Shown here: positions 16,937 through 25,282 of the stretch, piece after piece
Numbering within the stretch: the first letter of the stretch is position 1
Layout of the letters: each line of letters starts with the position of its first letter
Source: Pseudomonadota bacterium
GTDB taxonomy: Bacteria > Pseudomonadota > Gammaproteobacteria > Xanthomonadales > Rhodanobacteraceae
Reading direction: 5' to 3'
Assembly (NCBI GenBank): GCA_029561145.1
Contig: JAKQJM010000057.1
Coordinates: 124,001 to 188,000, forward strand
Length of the DNA: 64,000 bases
Notes under the pieces: generated by a model
Told to the model about the DNA's origin: nothing
Databases searched by the model: none
What the model saw: only the letters and a program-made list of their open reading frames with translations
Translations under genes and position numbers: made by a program

Positions 16937-18229
16937 ATGAAGAAGTTACTGGCTACCGCAGTGGTACTTGGACTGGCCGGCATGGCCGGCAACGCGCTCG
17001 CGATCACCGACAACGAGGCCAATGCGAGCCTTCCCTTCAGTTTCTCGAATCCCGGTGCGCGCGCGCTCGGCATGGGCGGTGCGTTCATCGGCCTTGCCGA
17101 CGATGCCTCGGCCGCTTATGCCAATCCGGCCGGCCTGACCCAGCTGGTCAGCCCTGAAGTCTCGGTCGAGGTCCGCTCGGTCAGCACGAACACGCGCTGG
17201 CTCGATGGCGGCACGGTCCAGTACAACGGATTCGATTCCTCGGGCCTCAACTACTCGTCGCAGGACGACCGCACGAATTCGCTGCGCTCGTTCTCTTTCG
17301 TCTATCCGGGCGAGCGCATGTCATTCGCGATCTACCGCTATGAGGTCGTCAACTACGATTCGTCGTTCGAGAGTGTCGGCGCGTTGCAGACCGCCGGTGA
17401 CGGCAGCGGATTCACCGGGAACATCTTCGCCTACAACGTGAACACGGATTTCGATGTCGAGGCCTACGGCGTCGCGATGGGCCTCAAGGCCAGCGACAAG
17501 CTGTCACTCGGCCTCGGCATCAACTATTACCTGCTCGACATCAACACGACGACCGACCGCTTTTTCACGGACGGCTCGCCGGCCAATCGCGAAGCCAACC
17601 TCGACGGCGATGGACGATTCGGCCTGACCTTCGGCGCCCGCTACGCCGCCAACGACTGGCTCGGCATCGGCTTCTCGTATCGGCATGCGCCGAGGCTCGA
17701 CTACAAGGCGGTCCTGTCTGCCGCTGCGGTGACCACCGAGACCTTCACGCGCAATACCGAATTGAACGTGCCGGACGTGTTCGGTATCGGCTTCAGCTTC
17801 CGCCCGAGCGAAGCCTGGGTCATCAATCTCGATTTCAACCGCGTGATGTATTCGCAGGTGACCGACGACATCACCTCGGTATTCGATGAAAACCAGGCAA
17901 TCGACCTCGATCCGCTCAAGCTCGATGACGGCACCGAAGTCCGCCTTGGCGCCGAATACACGTTCGCAGCCACCCATCCGATCAGCCTGCGTGCAGGCGT
18001 CTGGCGCGATCCGGCCCATGAGCTGGTCTATCGCGGTTCACCGCCGACGCTCGATTTCAGCGTGCAGGAAGCAACGGCCAACGCGGCGACCTTCTCCGCC
18101 GGCCGTGGCAGCCAGACCCACTATGCGCTCGGCGCAGGCATGGCCTTCAGCAATTTCCAGATCGACCTCGGTGCCGACTTCTCCGATTCGATCGACATCT
18201 TCTCGATGTCGGGCGTGTTCCGCTTCTGA
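16937..18229 (+). CDS. FadL/OmpP1-family outer membrane transporter
   Basis: 430 residues from the ATG at 16937 (GGGGAGTAAAGGA upstream), with a signal peptide ending in GNALA. ASLPFSFSNPGARALGMGGAFIGLADDASAAYANPAGL is split across the N-terminal plug: the GARALGMGGA and ANPAGL motifs are diagnostic of OmpP1/FadL. The remainder is beta-barrel and ends in VFRF. Members carry long-chain fatty acids or other hydrophobic compounds across the outer membrane. The start was chosen over an upstream frame because only this one gives a signal peptide. The nearby fadE may act in the same pathway, but they are far apart. Confidence 0.9.
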   Translation: MKKLLATAVVLGLAGMAGNALAITDNEANASLPFSFSNPGARALGMGGAFIGLADDASAAYANPAGLTQLVSPEVSVEVRSVSTNTRWLDGGTVQYNGFDSSGLNYSSQDDRTNSLRSFSFVYPGERMSFAIYRYEVVNYDSSFESVGALQTAGDGSGFTGNIFAYNVNTDFDVEAYGVAMGLKASDKLSLGLGINYYLLDINTTTDRFFTDGSPANREANLDGDGRFGLTFGARYAANDWLGIGFSYRHAPRLDYKAVLSAAAVTTETFTRNTELNVPDVFGIGFSFRPSEAWVINLDFNRVMYSQVTDDITSVFDENQAIDLDPLKLDDGTEVRLGAEYTFAATHPISLRAGVWRDPAHELVYRGSPPTLDFSVQEATANAATFSAGRGSQTHYALGAGMAFSNFQIDLGADFSDSIDIFSMSGVFRF

Positions 18230-18281
18230 TCGGCCGCCCGTCCTTTCGCACAGCGGAAGGACGGGCCATCCCGGCGCAGGA

Positions 18282-19097
18282 TCACTGGCCGGTGAAGAAC
18301 GCAATGAATCGTGGTGAATAGAATTCCGGGTCCGGTTTCAGGCCCGGATCGCTGCGGCGCGCGTCTGCCGCCGCCTCGCGCGCGATCCGCGTGGAATCGG
18401 CCGACGCTTCCGATTGGGCCAGGGTGAACGCAGCGGCCGAACGCAAGGTCAGCATGTGCCAGCGCAGACGTGGTGTCGGCGGTACCTTGGCGCTCAGCTT
18501 GAGCACATCGGCGTAGCGTCCGCCGAGATACGCATCGAGCAGCGGCCGCAGGATCTGCGCCGACAGCGATGCCGACGTCTCGACGACCGGAGCTTGCGAC
18601 GGCGGCACTTCAACGACGGGTCGTGATGGCGGTGGTGCCACGGGAGGTGGCACTACCGGTTTGGTCGGCGGGATTTCCTTTGGAGTTTCAGCGACGACCG
18701 GCGGCGCTGGCTTGTCGATGCTGGCGGTCCGGTTCCCGCATTCGGCCCGGCCCTGGCGTTCCTCGCCGGCAAGTTCGGGAAATCCCGCCACGAAGGCTTC
18801 GTTGCCGCCCTGCGACCAGTAGCGCAGCGCGGCAGCACAGTCACCCTGGCGCCATGCGGCGAGGCCAGCATAATGCTGCGGAGCGTAGGTTTCGTAGCGT
18901 TGCCCGTACAGGCGCAGTCGCTCGGTTGGCGTGGCGTTGCCGGCAAGGGCGCTTTGCATGTAACGCGCGACATCGTCCCAGCGTGCATCCTTGGCCGCCT
19001 CGACGCCACGCCCGTAGTCCTGTTTCCAGTCGGCCATGACCGGCGCGGCCGCGAGAGCCAGTGCGCATAGCAGGACCCGAAGCCTAGAGCCCCGCAT
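18282..19097 (-). CDS. exported proline-rich helical-repeat protein downstream of the kinase
   Basis: 271 residues from the ATG at 19097, which overlaps the end of the kinase gene by 14 bp and uses GAGGAG within it as ribosome-binding site. The signal peptide is SRLRVLLCALALAAAPVMA. The N-terminal half looks TPR-like (DWKQDYGRGVEAAKDARWDD, HYAGLAAWRQGDCAAALRYW). A Pro/Val-rich linker (KPVVPPPVAPPPSRPVVEV) leads to a second helical half. The overlap suggests that it is co-expressed with the kinase and acts as a periplasmic partner; no known family was recognised. Confidence 0.68.
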   Translation of the reverse strand: MRGSRLRVLLCALALAAAPVMADWKQDYGRGVEAAKDARWDDVARYMQSALAGNATPTERLRLYGQRYETYAPQHYAGLAAWRQGDCAAALRYWSQGGNEAFVAGFPELAGEERQGRAECGNRTASIDKPAPPVVAETPKEIPPTKPVVPPPVAPPPSRPVVEVPPSQAPVVETSASLSAQILRPLLDAYLGGRYADVLKLSAKVPPTPRLRWHMLTLRSAAAFTLAQSEASADSTRIAREAAADARRSDPGLKPDPEFYSPRFIAFFTGQ

Positions 19098-22050
19098 GCT
19101 TGAGATACTCCTCGGCACTCAGGGTCGGGAAACTGCCGCTGGCCTGGCTGCGCTGTCCGGCAGCGACACGGGCGAATGCGGACACCGTCTTGTTCGAATT
19201 CGGATGACGCAAGGTGACGTAGTAGCTGCCGGCGGGAAGCGTGAGCTTGATCGGGGTCGTGCGTTCCGTGGGCAGGTCGACCGGTTTGCGCGAGGCGTCG
19301 AGGACGCGATCGACGATGCCCCAGGGCAATGCATTGATGACCAGCTCGCCGTTCTGCGCGGCGAGCTCGGTGTCACGCTGCTTCTGCAGTTCGGCGATGC
19401 GCGATTCGGCATTCGTTGCGATCGCGGCGAGTGATGTGTTCGCACGCAGTACCCCGGCGGCGGCCTTGATCGCAGCAAGACTCGCGCTGCCTGCCTCCAG
19501 CTTGGCCGCATTGCCGACATCGCCGGCAAGTACTTCGGCGAGTTGCTTTTCAAAGCGGATTGCCGTTTCCGGGTTGGCGCCGCGCAGTGTCTCGATTTCA
19601 TTGGCGATGCTGGTTGCGTCGCCGACCACGAGCGGGCGTTTCTGCAGCAGGGCGACGATCCGCTTCTCGCTTGCATCGAGCGCCAGCCGGGTCCTGGCTT
19701 CGGCCTCGCGCTTGCGCACATCGTTGATCAGGGCGGTGATCTTCGCGTCGGACGGATAGGCGCTCGCTGCAGCGTCTGCGAGCGGCACGGCGAATTCCAT
19801 GTCATTGCGTTCGACCGCGCCGCGCAATGCGTCGGCGATCACGCGCGGCAACGCATCGCGCAGCTTTGCCGCGTCAGCATTGCCCGGATCGTCGCGCAAC
19901 AGCCTGTCGAGCACTTCGCGGGCGTTGTCCGGCGTCGGCGGGAGCAGGCGTCCGGCGGCGATCGAGGAGCGCGCGAGATTCAACTGCGAAGCGATCGCCG
20001 CGCGTCTCGAACCCAGTGCCTGCTGGGCCGCATCACGGATGCCCGCCGCATCGGCCAGGCCGGGATCGACGCGCAGTGCGAGTTCGGCGCGATCGAGTGC
20101 CGACTCCTGATCCTTGCGCGCCTGCGCACTGCGCGCATCGGCGACGATGCGCGCGGCAAGCGCCTTCTTGAAGGCATCGACCTCAGCATTGCCCGCATCG
20201 ATCTGACGCGCCTGCTCGAACCAGTCGAACGCGTTGTCGCCGGTCGGTTCGCTGATCCGGTTGTCGGCGAGCGCCGCGCGACCCTTGCCGAGCAGATCCT
20301 CGATACGACGTTGTCCGGCCTGGGCACCCTGCAGGCGGGTGATGTCTTGGCTCAGGGCGGTGTAGGCGGGATCGGAACCGAAATCGCTGCGCAGTTCCGC
20401 CAGTGCGCGCTCGGCATCGTCGGGCTTGCCTGCCTTGAGCAGGTCGCGCACGCGCGCGAATTCGGTATCGGTGAGCGCCTTCAGTTTCGCCACTACCGCC
20501 TGATTGGATGGGTCCAGGCCGGATGCCGTGCGCAGCAGCGCGTAAGCACCGTCGGGTCCGCTGATCTGCTTGCGTCGTTCGGCGGCTTCGGCCTTCTTCT
20601 GCAGTTCCGCGATCTGTTCGGCCGTCACGCGTTGCTGCTCGACCTCGCCGATACGCTTGACCAAGGCTTGCACCTCGGCATCCTCGGGCGCGACCAGGAT
20701 GGCCTGATTGGCTTTTTCGCCTGCGCTCTCGAGATTCCCGGCGGCCAGTTCCTTTTCCGCATCGGCACGCAGCAGACCGGCGATCTGGCCGAGCAATTCG
20801 AGACCGCGCTCGTTCTCCGGGTCCTTCTGCAGGACCTTCTGCACATCCTCGAAGGCGTTCTCGCCGGGTGGAGCGAGCAATTGGCCGCCTTCGACCAGCC
20901 GATCCGCTTCGCGCAGCAACGTGCGCACGAGGTACTGGTCGTCCTGGCTGAGCGTGCGTGGCTTGAATACGGCCCACAGCACGAGGGACAGCACGAGTAT
21001 GCCGAAACCGGCCGCGACCGCCGCAAGCAGGCGCGGCCGGCGCAGGGCCTGGATGGCCAGTGACTCGGTGGGCTGGCGCCGCATCGCCGGGTCGGTCTGA
21101 GGCATGCGCAGCAGGTCCAGCGCGAAACCGCTTTCGCCGCCGGTGTAGTCTCCCGAGAAGCCGAGCGCGCGCAGGCGTTCGGAGGTGCTCGCCGTGGTGA
21201 TGCTGCCGAGCTGCTTGACCAGCGCTTCGTTGCCGACCACAAGCCCGCGCAGGGCCCTGACGAAATCCTGCAGGTTGGCAAAGCGGTCGTTCGGATCCTT
21301 GGCCAGCATGCGATCGAAGATCGGCTGCAGTGGTTGGAGGTCGTCAGGCAACGGCGGTGGCGGTTGCAGTGCATGGCCCATCAGCACGGCCATCGGGTTA
21401 TCGCCGGTGAACGGAGGCCGTCCGGTCAACATCTCGTAGAACAGGATGCCGAGCGCGTACTGATCGGCGCGGCCGTCGATCTCGCGACCGCTGGCCTGCT
21501 CAGGGCTCATGTAGGTTGGCGTGCCGAGGACCAGTCCGGTCTGGGTGATCCGTGATGCGAGCACGTCGGATTGCTTGGCGATGCCGAAATCGGTGAGGAC
21601 CGGCGTCGCGGAATCGCGGAACATGACATTGGAAGGTTTCAGGTCACGGTGGATGACGCCGTTCCTGTGGGCGAACTCGAGACCATTGGCGATCTGCACG
21701 ACGACACCGATCGCCTCGCCGAGCGACAGTCCTGCGCGCATGCGATCCGAGAGCGTGCCGCCCTCGAGCAGTTCCATCGAGATGTAGGCAATGTCATCGC
21801 GCGTGACGATGTCGAACACAGCGACGATATTGCGATGCGGCAGCTTGGCCATGGTGCGGCCTTCGAGCAGGAAGCGCCGCTCGAACTCGGGCATCGGACC
21901 GCTGCCCACGCGCAATTCGCGACGCATGACCTTGATCGCGACCTTGCGATCGAGCGAATGCTGGATGGCGAGGTAAACGGTCGCCATGCCGCCCTCGCCC
22001 AGCTCGCTGATCATCTCGTAGCCAGGAATGTCCTGGATGCCGTCGGCCAT
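19084..22050 (-). CDS. membrane Ser/Thr protein kinase with TPR-like and PEGA domains
   Basis: 988 residues from the ATG at 22050. The N-terminal Hanks-type kinase is complete: GEGGMATVY (18-26), Lys40 (VAIK), HRDLKPSN with Asp136, DFGIAK with Asp154, and GTPTYMSPEQ. A membrane segment lies near residues 341-362 (LLAAVAAGFGILVLSLVLWA). About 500 residues of helical repeats follow, with recurrent DNA-/EAR-type TPR-like units. The C-terminus (ELVINALPWGIVDRVLD, TTPIKLTLPAGSYYVTLRHP) is a PEGA domain. It probably senses something outside the inner membrane and phosphorylates cytoplasmic proteins. The size and repeat region are larger than in PknB. Confidence 0.9.
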   Translation of the reverse strand: MADGIQDIPGYEMISELGEGGMATVYLAIQHSLDRKVAIKVMRRELRVGSGPMPEFERRFLLEGRTMAKLPHRNIVAVFDIVTRDDIAYISMELLEGGTLSDRMRAGLSLGEAIGVVVQIANGLEFAHRNGVIHRDLKPSNVMFRDSATPVLTDFGIAKQSDVLASRITQTGLVLGTPTYMSPEQASGREIDGRADQYALGILFYEMLTGRPPFTGDNPMAVLMGHALQPPPPLPDDLQPLQPIFDRMLAKDPNDRFANLQDFVRALRGLVVGNEALVKQLGSITTASTSERLRALGFSGDYTGGESGFALDLLRMPQTDPAMRRQPTESLAIQALRRPRLLAAVAAGFGILVLSLVLWAVFKPRTLSQDDQYLVRTLLREADRLVEGGQLLAPPGENAFEDVQKVLQKDPENERGLELLGQIAGLLRADAEKELAAGNLESAGEKANQAILVAPEDAEVQALVKRIGEVEQQRVTAEQIAELQKKAEAAERRKQISGPDGAYALLRTASGLDPSNQAVVAKLKALTDTEFARVRDLLKAGKPDDAERALAELRSDFGSDPAYTALSQDITRLQGAQAGQRRIEDLLGKGRAALADNRISEPTGDNAFDWFEQARQIDAGNAEVDAFKKALAARIVADARSAQARKDQESALDRAELALRVDPGLADAAGIRDAAQQALGSRRAAIASQLNLARSSIAAGRLLPPTPDNAREVLDRLLRDDPGNADAAKLRDALPRVIADALRGAVERNDMEFAVPLADAAASAYPSDAKITALINDVRKREAEARTRLALDASEKRIVALLQKRPLVVGDATSIANEIETLRGANPETAIRFEKQLAEVLAGDVGNAAKLEAGSASLAAIKAAAGVLRANTSLAAIATNAESRIAELQKQRDTELAAQNGELVINALPWGIVDRVLDASRKPVDLPTERTTPIKLTLPAGSYYVTLRHPNSNKTVSAFARVAAGQRSQASGSFPTLSAEEYLKHAGL

Positions 22051-22401
22051 ATCCCCTGTCCTCTGCCATCCGATCATAGCAAAGCAGGGTGGCCTTCCGG
22101 ACCGCCGCATGCAGCCCGCATCCATTCATCCTGCCGGGTCGGCGCGACCGGGACGCTCGAATCGACAGGACGGGACCGGACGCCGCACGCTCTCCACCGC
22201 GGACCCACGCAATCCTCGACGCGGCGAAGCTCCGATGTGCAGCGACGGATCGTGCAACGGGTTGGAAAGAGCACGCCGGTGCGGGCACTATGCGACCGGG
22301 GTTTCACTGCTCATCATCATCCGGCGCGCGTGTTCGCGCTCGACCAAGCCGCTCGATGCACCCTCAACCAGGGTGCCGCCAACCGCTCAGGGGAGAATGT
22401 C
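22051..22401. other. intergenic region between divergent genes
   Basis: About 350 bp between the kinase start and the S74 protein start. Frames that run through it extend from neighbouring genes or lack any family feature. It should hold promoters in both directions, but no clear -35/-10 pair was picked out. Confidence 0.35.
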
Positions 22402-23820
22402 ATGATCATCATCACTCGCACGCTTGCGCTGTCGCTTTGTCTTGCGCTCATTTCCGCGCCGGCCGTCGCCGCAGAGTCGCTGATCGGCGCGGTTCCCGTG
22501 ACGGCATCGTCCGCGATCGTGCGCCTGATCGCTCCGGAAGGCAGCGTCAGTGAGAAGCGCTTCGGCAATGCCGGCGATTTGACATCGACCGATCCGCGCA
22601 GCCTGATCGGTGCCGATGCGATCGATGGCGTCTGGCATTTCGAGATCAGCTTCGGTCAATCGATGCCGGATGCCGTGATGCAGGCCGCGCGCGATGCGCG
22701 ACGCGAAGGGACGACGGTGGCGCCGAACGATCTCCTCAAGCCCCTCGCACCTGTGTCTGGAAGTTTCCGCGTTGCGGGCGGTCGAGTCGTCGACAGCGCA
22801 TTGCCCGAGATTCGGCCTTCATCGCCCACGCGCCCGAAGAGCTCGCCGAGTCCGCTCGACCAGGTCATCCCCGACGACCTGATCGTGCAGGGCAGCGCAT
22901 GCGTCGGCCTGGACTGCGTCAACAACGAAAGCTTCGGCTTTGACACGATTCGCTTGAAGGAAAACAACACACGGATCAAGTTCGAGGACACCTCGGCAAG
23001 CGGGTTCCCGACGCACGATTGGCAATTGACCGCGAACGATTCCGCAAGTGGCGGGGCGGAAAGGTTCTCGATCGAGGACATCACCGCTGCGACCGTTCCG
23101 TTCACCGTGAGCGGTTCGGCGCCGAGCAACGCGCTCTTCATCGACACTTCCGGCCGAATCGGGCTGGGTACATCGACACCCGTGCTGAACCTGCATATCG
23201 TGAAATCCGACACACCGGCAGCCCGGCTTGAGCAGACCAACGCGGGTGGATTCACGGCACAGACCTGGGATGTCGCGGGCAACGAGGCCAATTTCTTCGT
23301 GCGCGATGTCACCGGCGGGTCCCGGTTGCCGTTCCGCATCCGACCGGGCGCGCCGACCAGCGCGATCGACATTGCTGCTTCGGGCAATGTCGGCATCGGT
23401 ACCGCATCGCCACAGGCGAAGCTGCATGTCGCCGGCGACGCCTACATCGCCGGCACGCTGACCCAGTTGTCCAGTCGTACTGCGAAGACCAACCTGGTCG
23501 CGGTCGCCGCGGACGGCATGCTCGACCAGCTCGCACGGTTGCCGATCTGGACATGGAACTACCTGCGCAGCGACGCTGGCGAGCGTCATATCGGCCCGGT
23601 CGCCGAGGATTTCTACGCCGCGTTCGGATTCGGCACCAGTGAACGCCAGTTGGCGCCGAGCGACGTTGCCGGCGTTGCGCTTGCCGCGACCCAGGCCCTG
23701 CAGCGCGAGATCGTCGAGCGTGACCGCACGATCGCCTCGCTCGAAGCGCGACTCGATCGCCTCGAGCGGGCATTGACCAAGCGTGAGACGCACGCCGAAG
23801 CCTCGACGTCCGGGCACTGA
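22402..23820 (+). CDS. secreted protein with C-terminal S74 intramolecular chaperone domain
   Basis: 472 residues from the ATG at 22402 (GGGGAG upstream), with signal peptide IIITRTLALSLCLALISAPAVAA. The middle holds two copies of the tail-fibre motif G-x-[VI]-G-[IL]-G-T-x-x-P-x-x-x-L-H-[IV] (GRIGLGTSTPVLNLHI and GNVGIGTASPQAKLHV). The C-terminal part (SSRTAKTNLVAVAADGML, YLRSDAGERHIGPVAEDF) is a peptidase S74 domain with Ser357 and Lys362 spaced like the self-cleavage dyad of phage endosialidases. A coiled coil (about 440-465) ends the protein, as expected for a trimer. No phage genes are near. It is followed after one base by the next gene. Confidence 0.82.
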   Translation: MIIITRTLALSLCLALISAPAVAAESLIGAVPVTASSAIVRLIAPEGSVSEKRFGNAGDLTSTDPRSLIGADAIDGVWHFEISFGQSMPDAVMQAARDARREGTTVAPNDLLKPLAPVSGSFRVAGGRVVDSALPEIRPSSPTRPKSSPSPLDQVIPDDLIVQGSACVGLDCVNNESFGFDTIRLKENNTRIKFEDTSASGFPTHDWQLTANDSASGGAERFSIEDITAATVPFTVSGSAPSNALFIDTSGRIGLGTSTPVLNLHIVKSDTPAARLEQTNAGGFTAQTWDVAGNEANFFVRDVTGGSRLPFRIRPGAPTSAIDIAASGNVGIGTASPQAKLHVAGDAYIAGTLTQLSSRTAKTNLVAVAADGMLDQLARLPIWTWNYLRSDAGERHIGPVAEDFYAAFGFGTSERQLAPSDVAGVALAATQALQREIVERDRTIASLEARLDRLERALTKRETHAEASTSGH

Positions 23821-23821
23821 C

Positions 23822-25108
23822 ATGGCGCCGACGGATGTGGGAAACCGGAGGCCGGGTATCGGGTCGGTCGGGATCGTGCTGCTGGCGCTTGCGCTGTTCC
23901 CGGTGTCGGTCAGCGCAACGCTCTATGGCGTGGCCTACGACAGGATCCTCGACCACGAGTCACTCGTTCGCGTGTCGACGGTCAATGCCGCGATCAGCGA
24001 CAACGCCCAGGTGGCCTTGCCCGGGTGTTGCCGGGCCAGCGGCAGCCTGGTCGCTGCGGATGACGTTGCGCAGACAGTCTATTTCGTCACCCCCGATCCG
24101 AACCCGCTGCTGGCCTGGCGCCTGCATCGGATCAGCCTCGTCACCGGTGCATCGGTAACGGCGACCCTGCCGGCCGACGAGCGGGTCGTTGCGATCCTGC
24201 GAAGATCGGCCACCGCGACCCTCTACGCGCTGAGTGATCTAGGCAATACGGGATTGCGCCTCGTGACAATCTCGGATGCCGGTGCGGTCAGCAATGCGGG
24301 AGCGCCGATCCTTGCCGACTGCTGTGGCGTGCGCGTTGGTGTCGCGGCGTTGTCGGCCGACGCATCGAGGATCGCCTTCGTGGCGCGGCTGAAAACCGCC
24401 AGCGATCCGGCATCGCGCCTGATCGTGATCAGTACCGCAACGGGCGCCCTGATTTCGAATGTGGTGCCCGCACATGTTCCCGATGTCCTTTTTTCGATCA
24501 GCGGGAGCGGTTTCTCCGCGATCTACCATGACGCCGGAACCGAGTACGTCGGCGCAATCGCCGCGGACGGATCGATCACTCCGGCAGGCGCGGGCATCGC
24601 GGGCTGTTGTGAACTTGCCGCAGGCGTTGGCGCACGCAACGGTGCCCTGATGCGCATCGTGGCGCGCGCACCCGGTGCCGCCGACTTCTCGCTCTACGAA
24701 GTCAATACGGGGACCGGTGCATTCACGCCCATCGGCGTCATCGCACCGCGCCATGTCGTGAACGGGCTCGTCGAGAGCAGCGTGGTCCTCGCCAGTGATC
24801 TGATCTTCCGCGACGGATTCGATCCTGCTTCGACGATCGCGCTCACCGATCCGGTCAATGCTGATCCGGGCCGCTCGCCGGCTGCAGCGCAAGCGTTCGC
24901 CGATGTCGACCAGGATCCCGCAGCCGACCTGCACGGCGTGCCGCCTTCCACGCTCGATTCCCGTTCCGCCGAGATTGCACGCGGGGCATTGCCGGCGGTC
25001 GTCGCGGCATTGCCGCTCGGTGGCAAGCTTGCATCGGGCTTTCTGGTCGTTCTCCTCGTGCTGATCGCAACGCGCTTTCGACGTCGCGCGCAAGCAGCCA
25101 CGACGTAG
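23822..25108 (+). CDS. exported three-repeat protein with C-terminal membrane anchor
   Basis: 428 residues starting one base after the S74 gene stop. An N-terminal hydrophobic signal (GIVLLALALFPVSVSA) precedes a domain with three similar units, each carrying a Cys-Cys pair: ALPGCCRASGSLVAADD, LADCCGVRVGVAALSAD and IAGCCELAAGVGARN. The motif DLIFRDGFDPAS follows near residue 325. A long linker then leads to a membrane helix (GKLASGFLVVLLVLIATRF) and a basic end, an arrangement similar to CTERM sorting tails. No family was recognised. Coupling to the S74 gene suggests a joint surface role (inference). Confidence 0.7.
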   Translation: MAPTDVGNRRPGIGSVGIVLLALALFPVSVSATLYGVAYDRILDHESLVRVSTVNAAISDNAQVALPGCCRASGSLVAADDVAQTVYFVTPDPNPLLAWRLHRISLVTGASVTATLPADERVVAILRRSATATLYALSDLGNTGLRLVTISDAGAVSNAGAPILADCCGVRVGVAALSADASRIAFVARLKTASDPASRLIVISTATGALISNVVPAHVPDVLFSISGSGFSAIYHDAGTEYVGAIAADGSITPAGAGIAGCCELAAGVGARNGALMRIVARAPGAADFSLYEVNTGTGAFTPIGVIAPRHVVNGLVESSVVLASDLIFRDGFDPASTIALTDPVNADPGRSPAAAQAFADVDQDPAADLHGVPPSTLDSRSAEIARGALPAVVAALPLGGKLASGFLVVLLVLIATRFRRRAQAATT

Positions 25109-25129
25109 CGCAACCGCTTCGCACCGCGC

Positions 25130-25172
25130 TGTCCGCGCCTGTCCGAACGCTCTGCGCGGACACTGTCCGCGC
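25130..25172 (+). promoter_or_regulatory. TGTCCGCGC repeats, candidate enhancer site for the NtrC-type regulator
   Basis: GCGCGGACA-C-TGTCCGCGC at 25154-25172 is a 19-bp near-perfect palindrome. Another TGTCCGCGC lies at 25130-25138 and a partial TGTCCG at 25140. The block is about 50-90 bp upstream of the sigma-54 promoter, the normal place for an enhancer-binding protein. The regulator at 30345 is the natural candidate. Confidence 0.65.
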
Positions 25173-25218
25173 CGTGACGCTTCGCCTGGAAATCAATTAA
25201 ATTCAACGAGTTATGATC

Positions 25219-25234
25219 TGGCACGAGGTTTGCT
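25219..25234 (+). promoter_or_regulatory. sigma-54 promoter of the efflux operon
   Basis: TGGCACG-AGGT-TTGCT matches the sigma-54 consensus TGGCACG-N4-TTGC(A/T) at every defined position. It lies 48 bp upstream of the adaptor gene start at 25283. Sigma-54 promoters need an AAA+ enhancer-binding protein, and one is encoded in the same gene cluster. Confidence 0.8.
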
Positions 25235-25282
25235 GAAAGCATCGCATGGGGAGGCCGTTGGGTGCCGCCCGTGGAGATGTGA

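Noticed and set aside
19543..21063. 500-residue plus-strand frame opposite the kinase
   Set aside because: It lies entirely antisense to the kinase repeats, with no start signal and no known domain.
22402..23820. Prophage remnant
   Set aside because: The S74 protein has a bacterial signal peptide and no phage gene is near.
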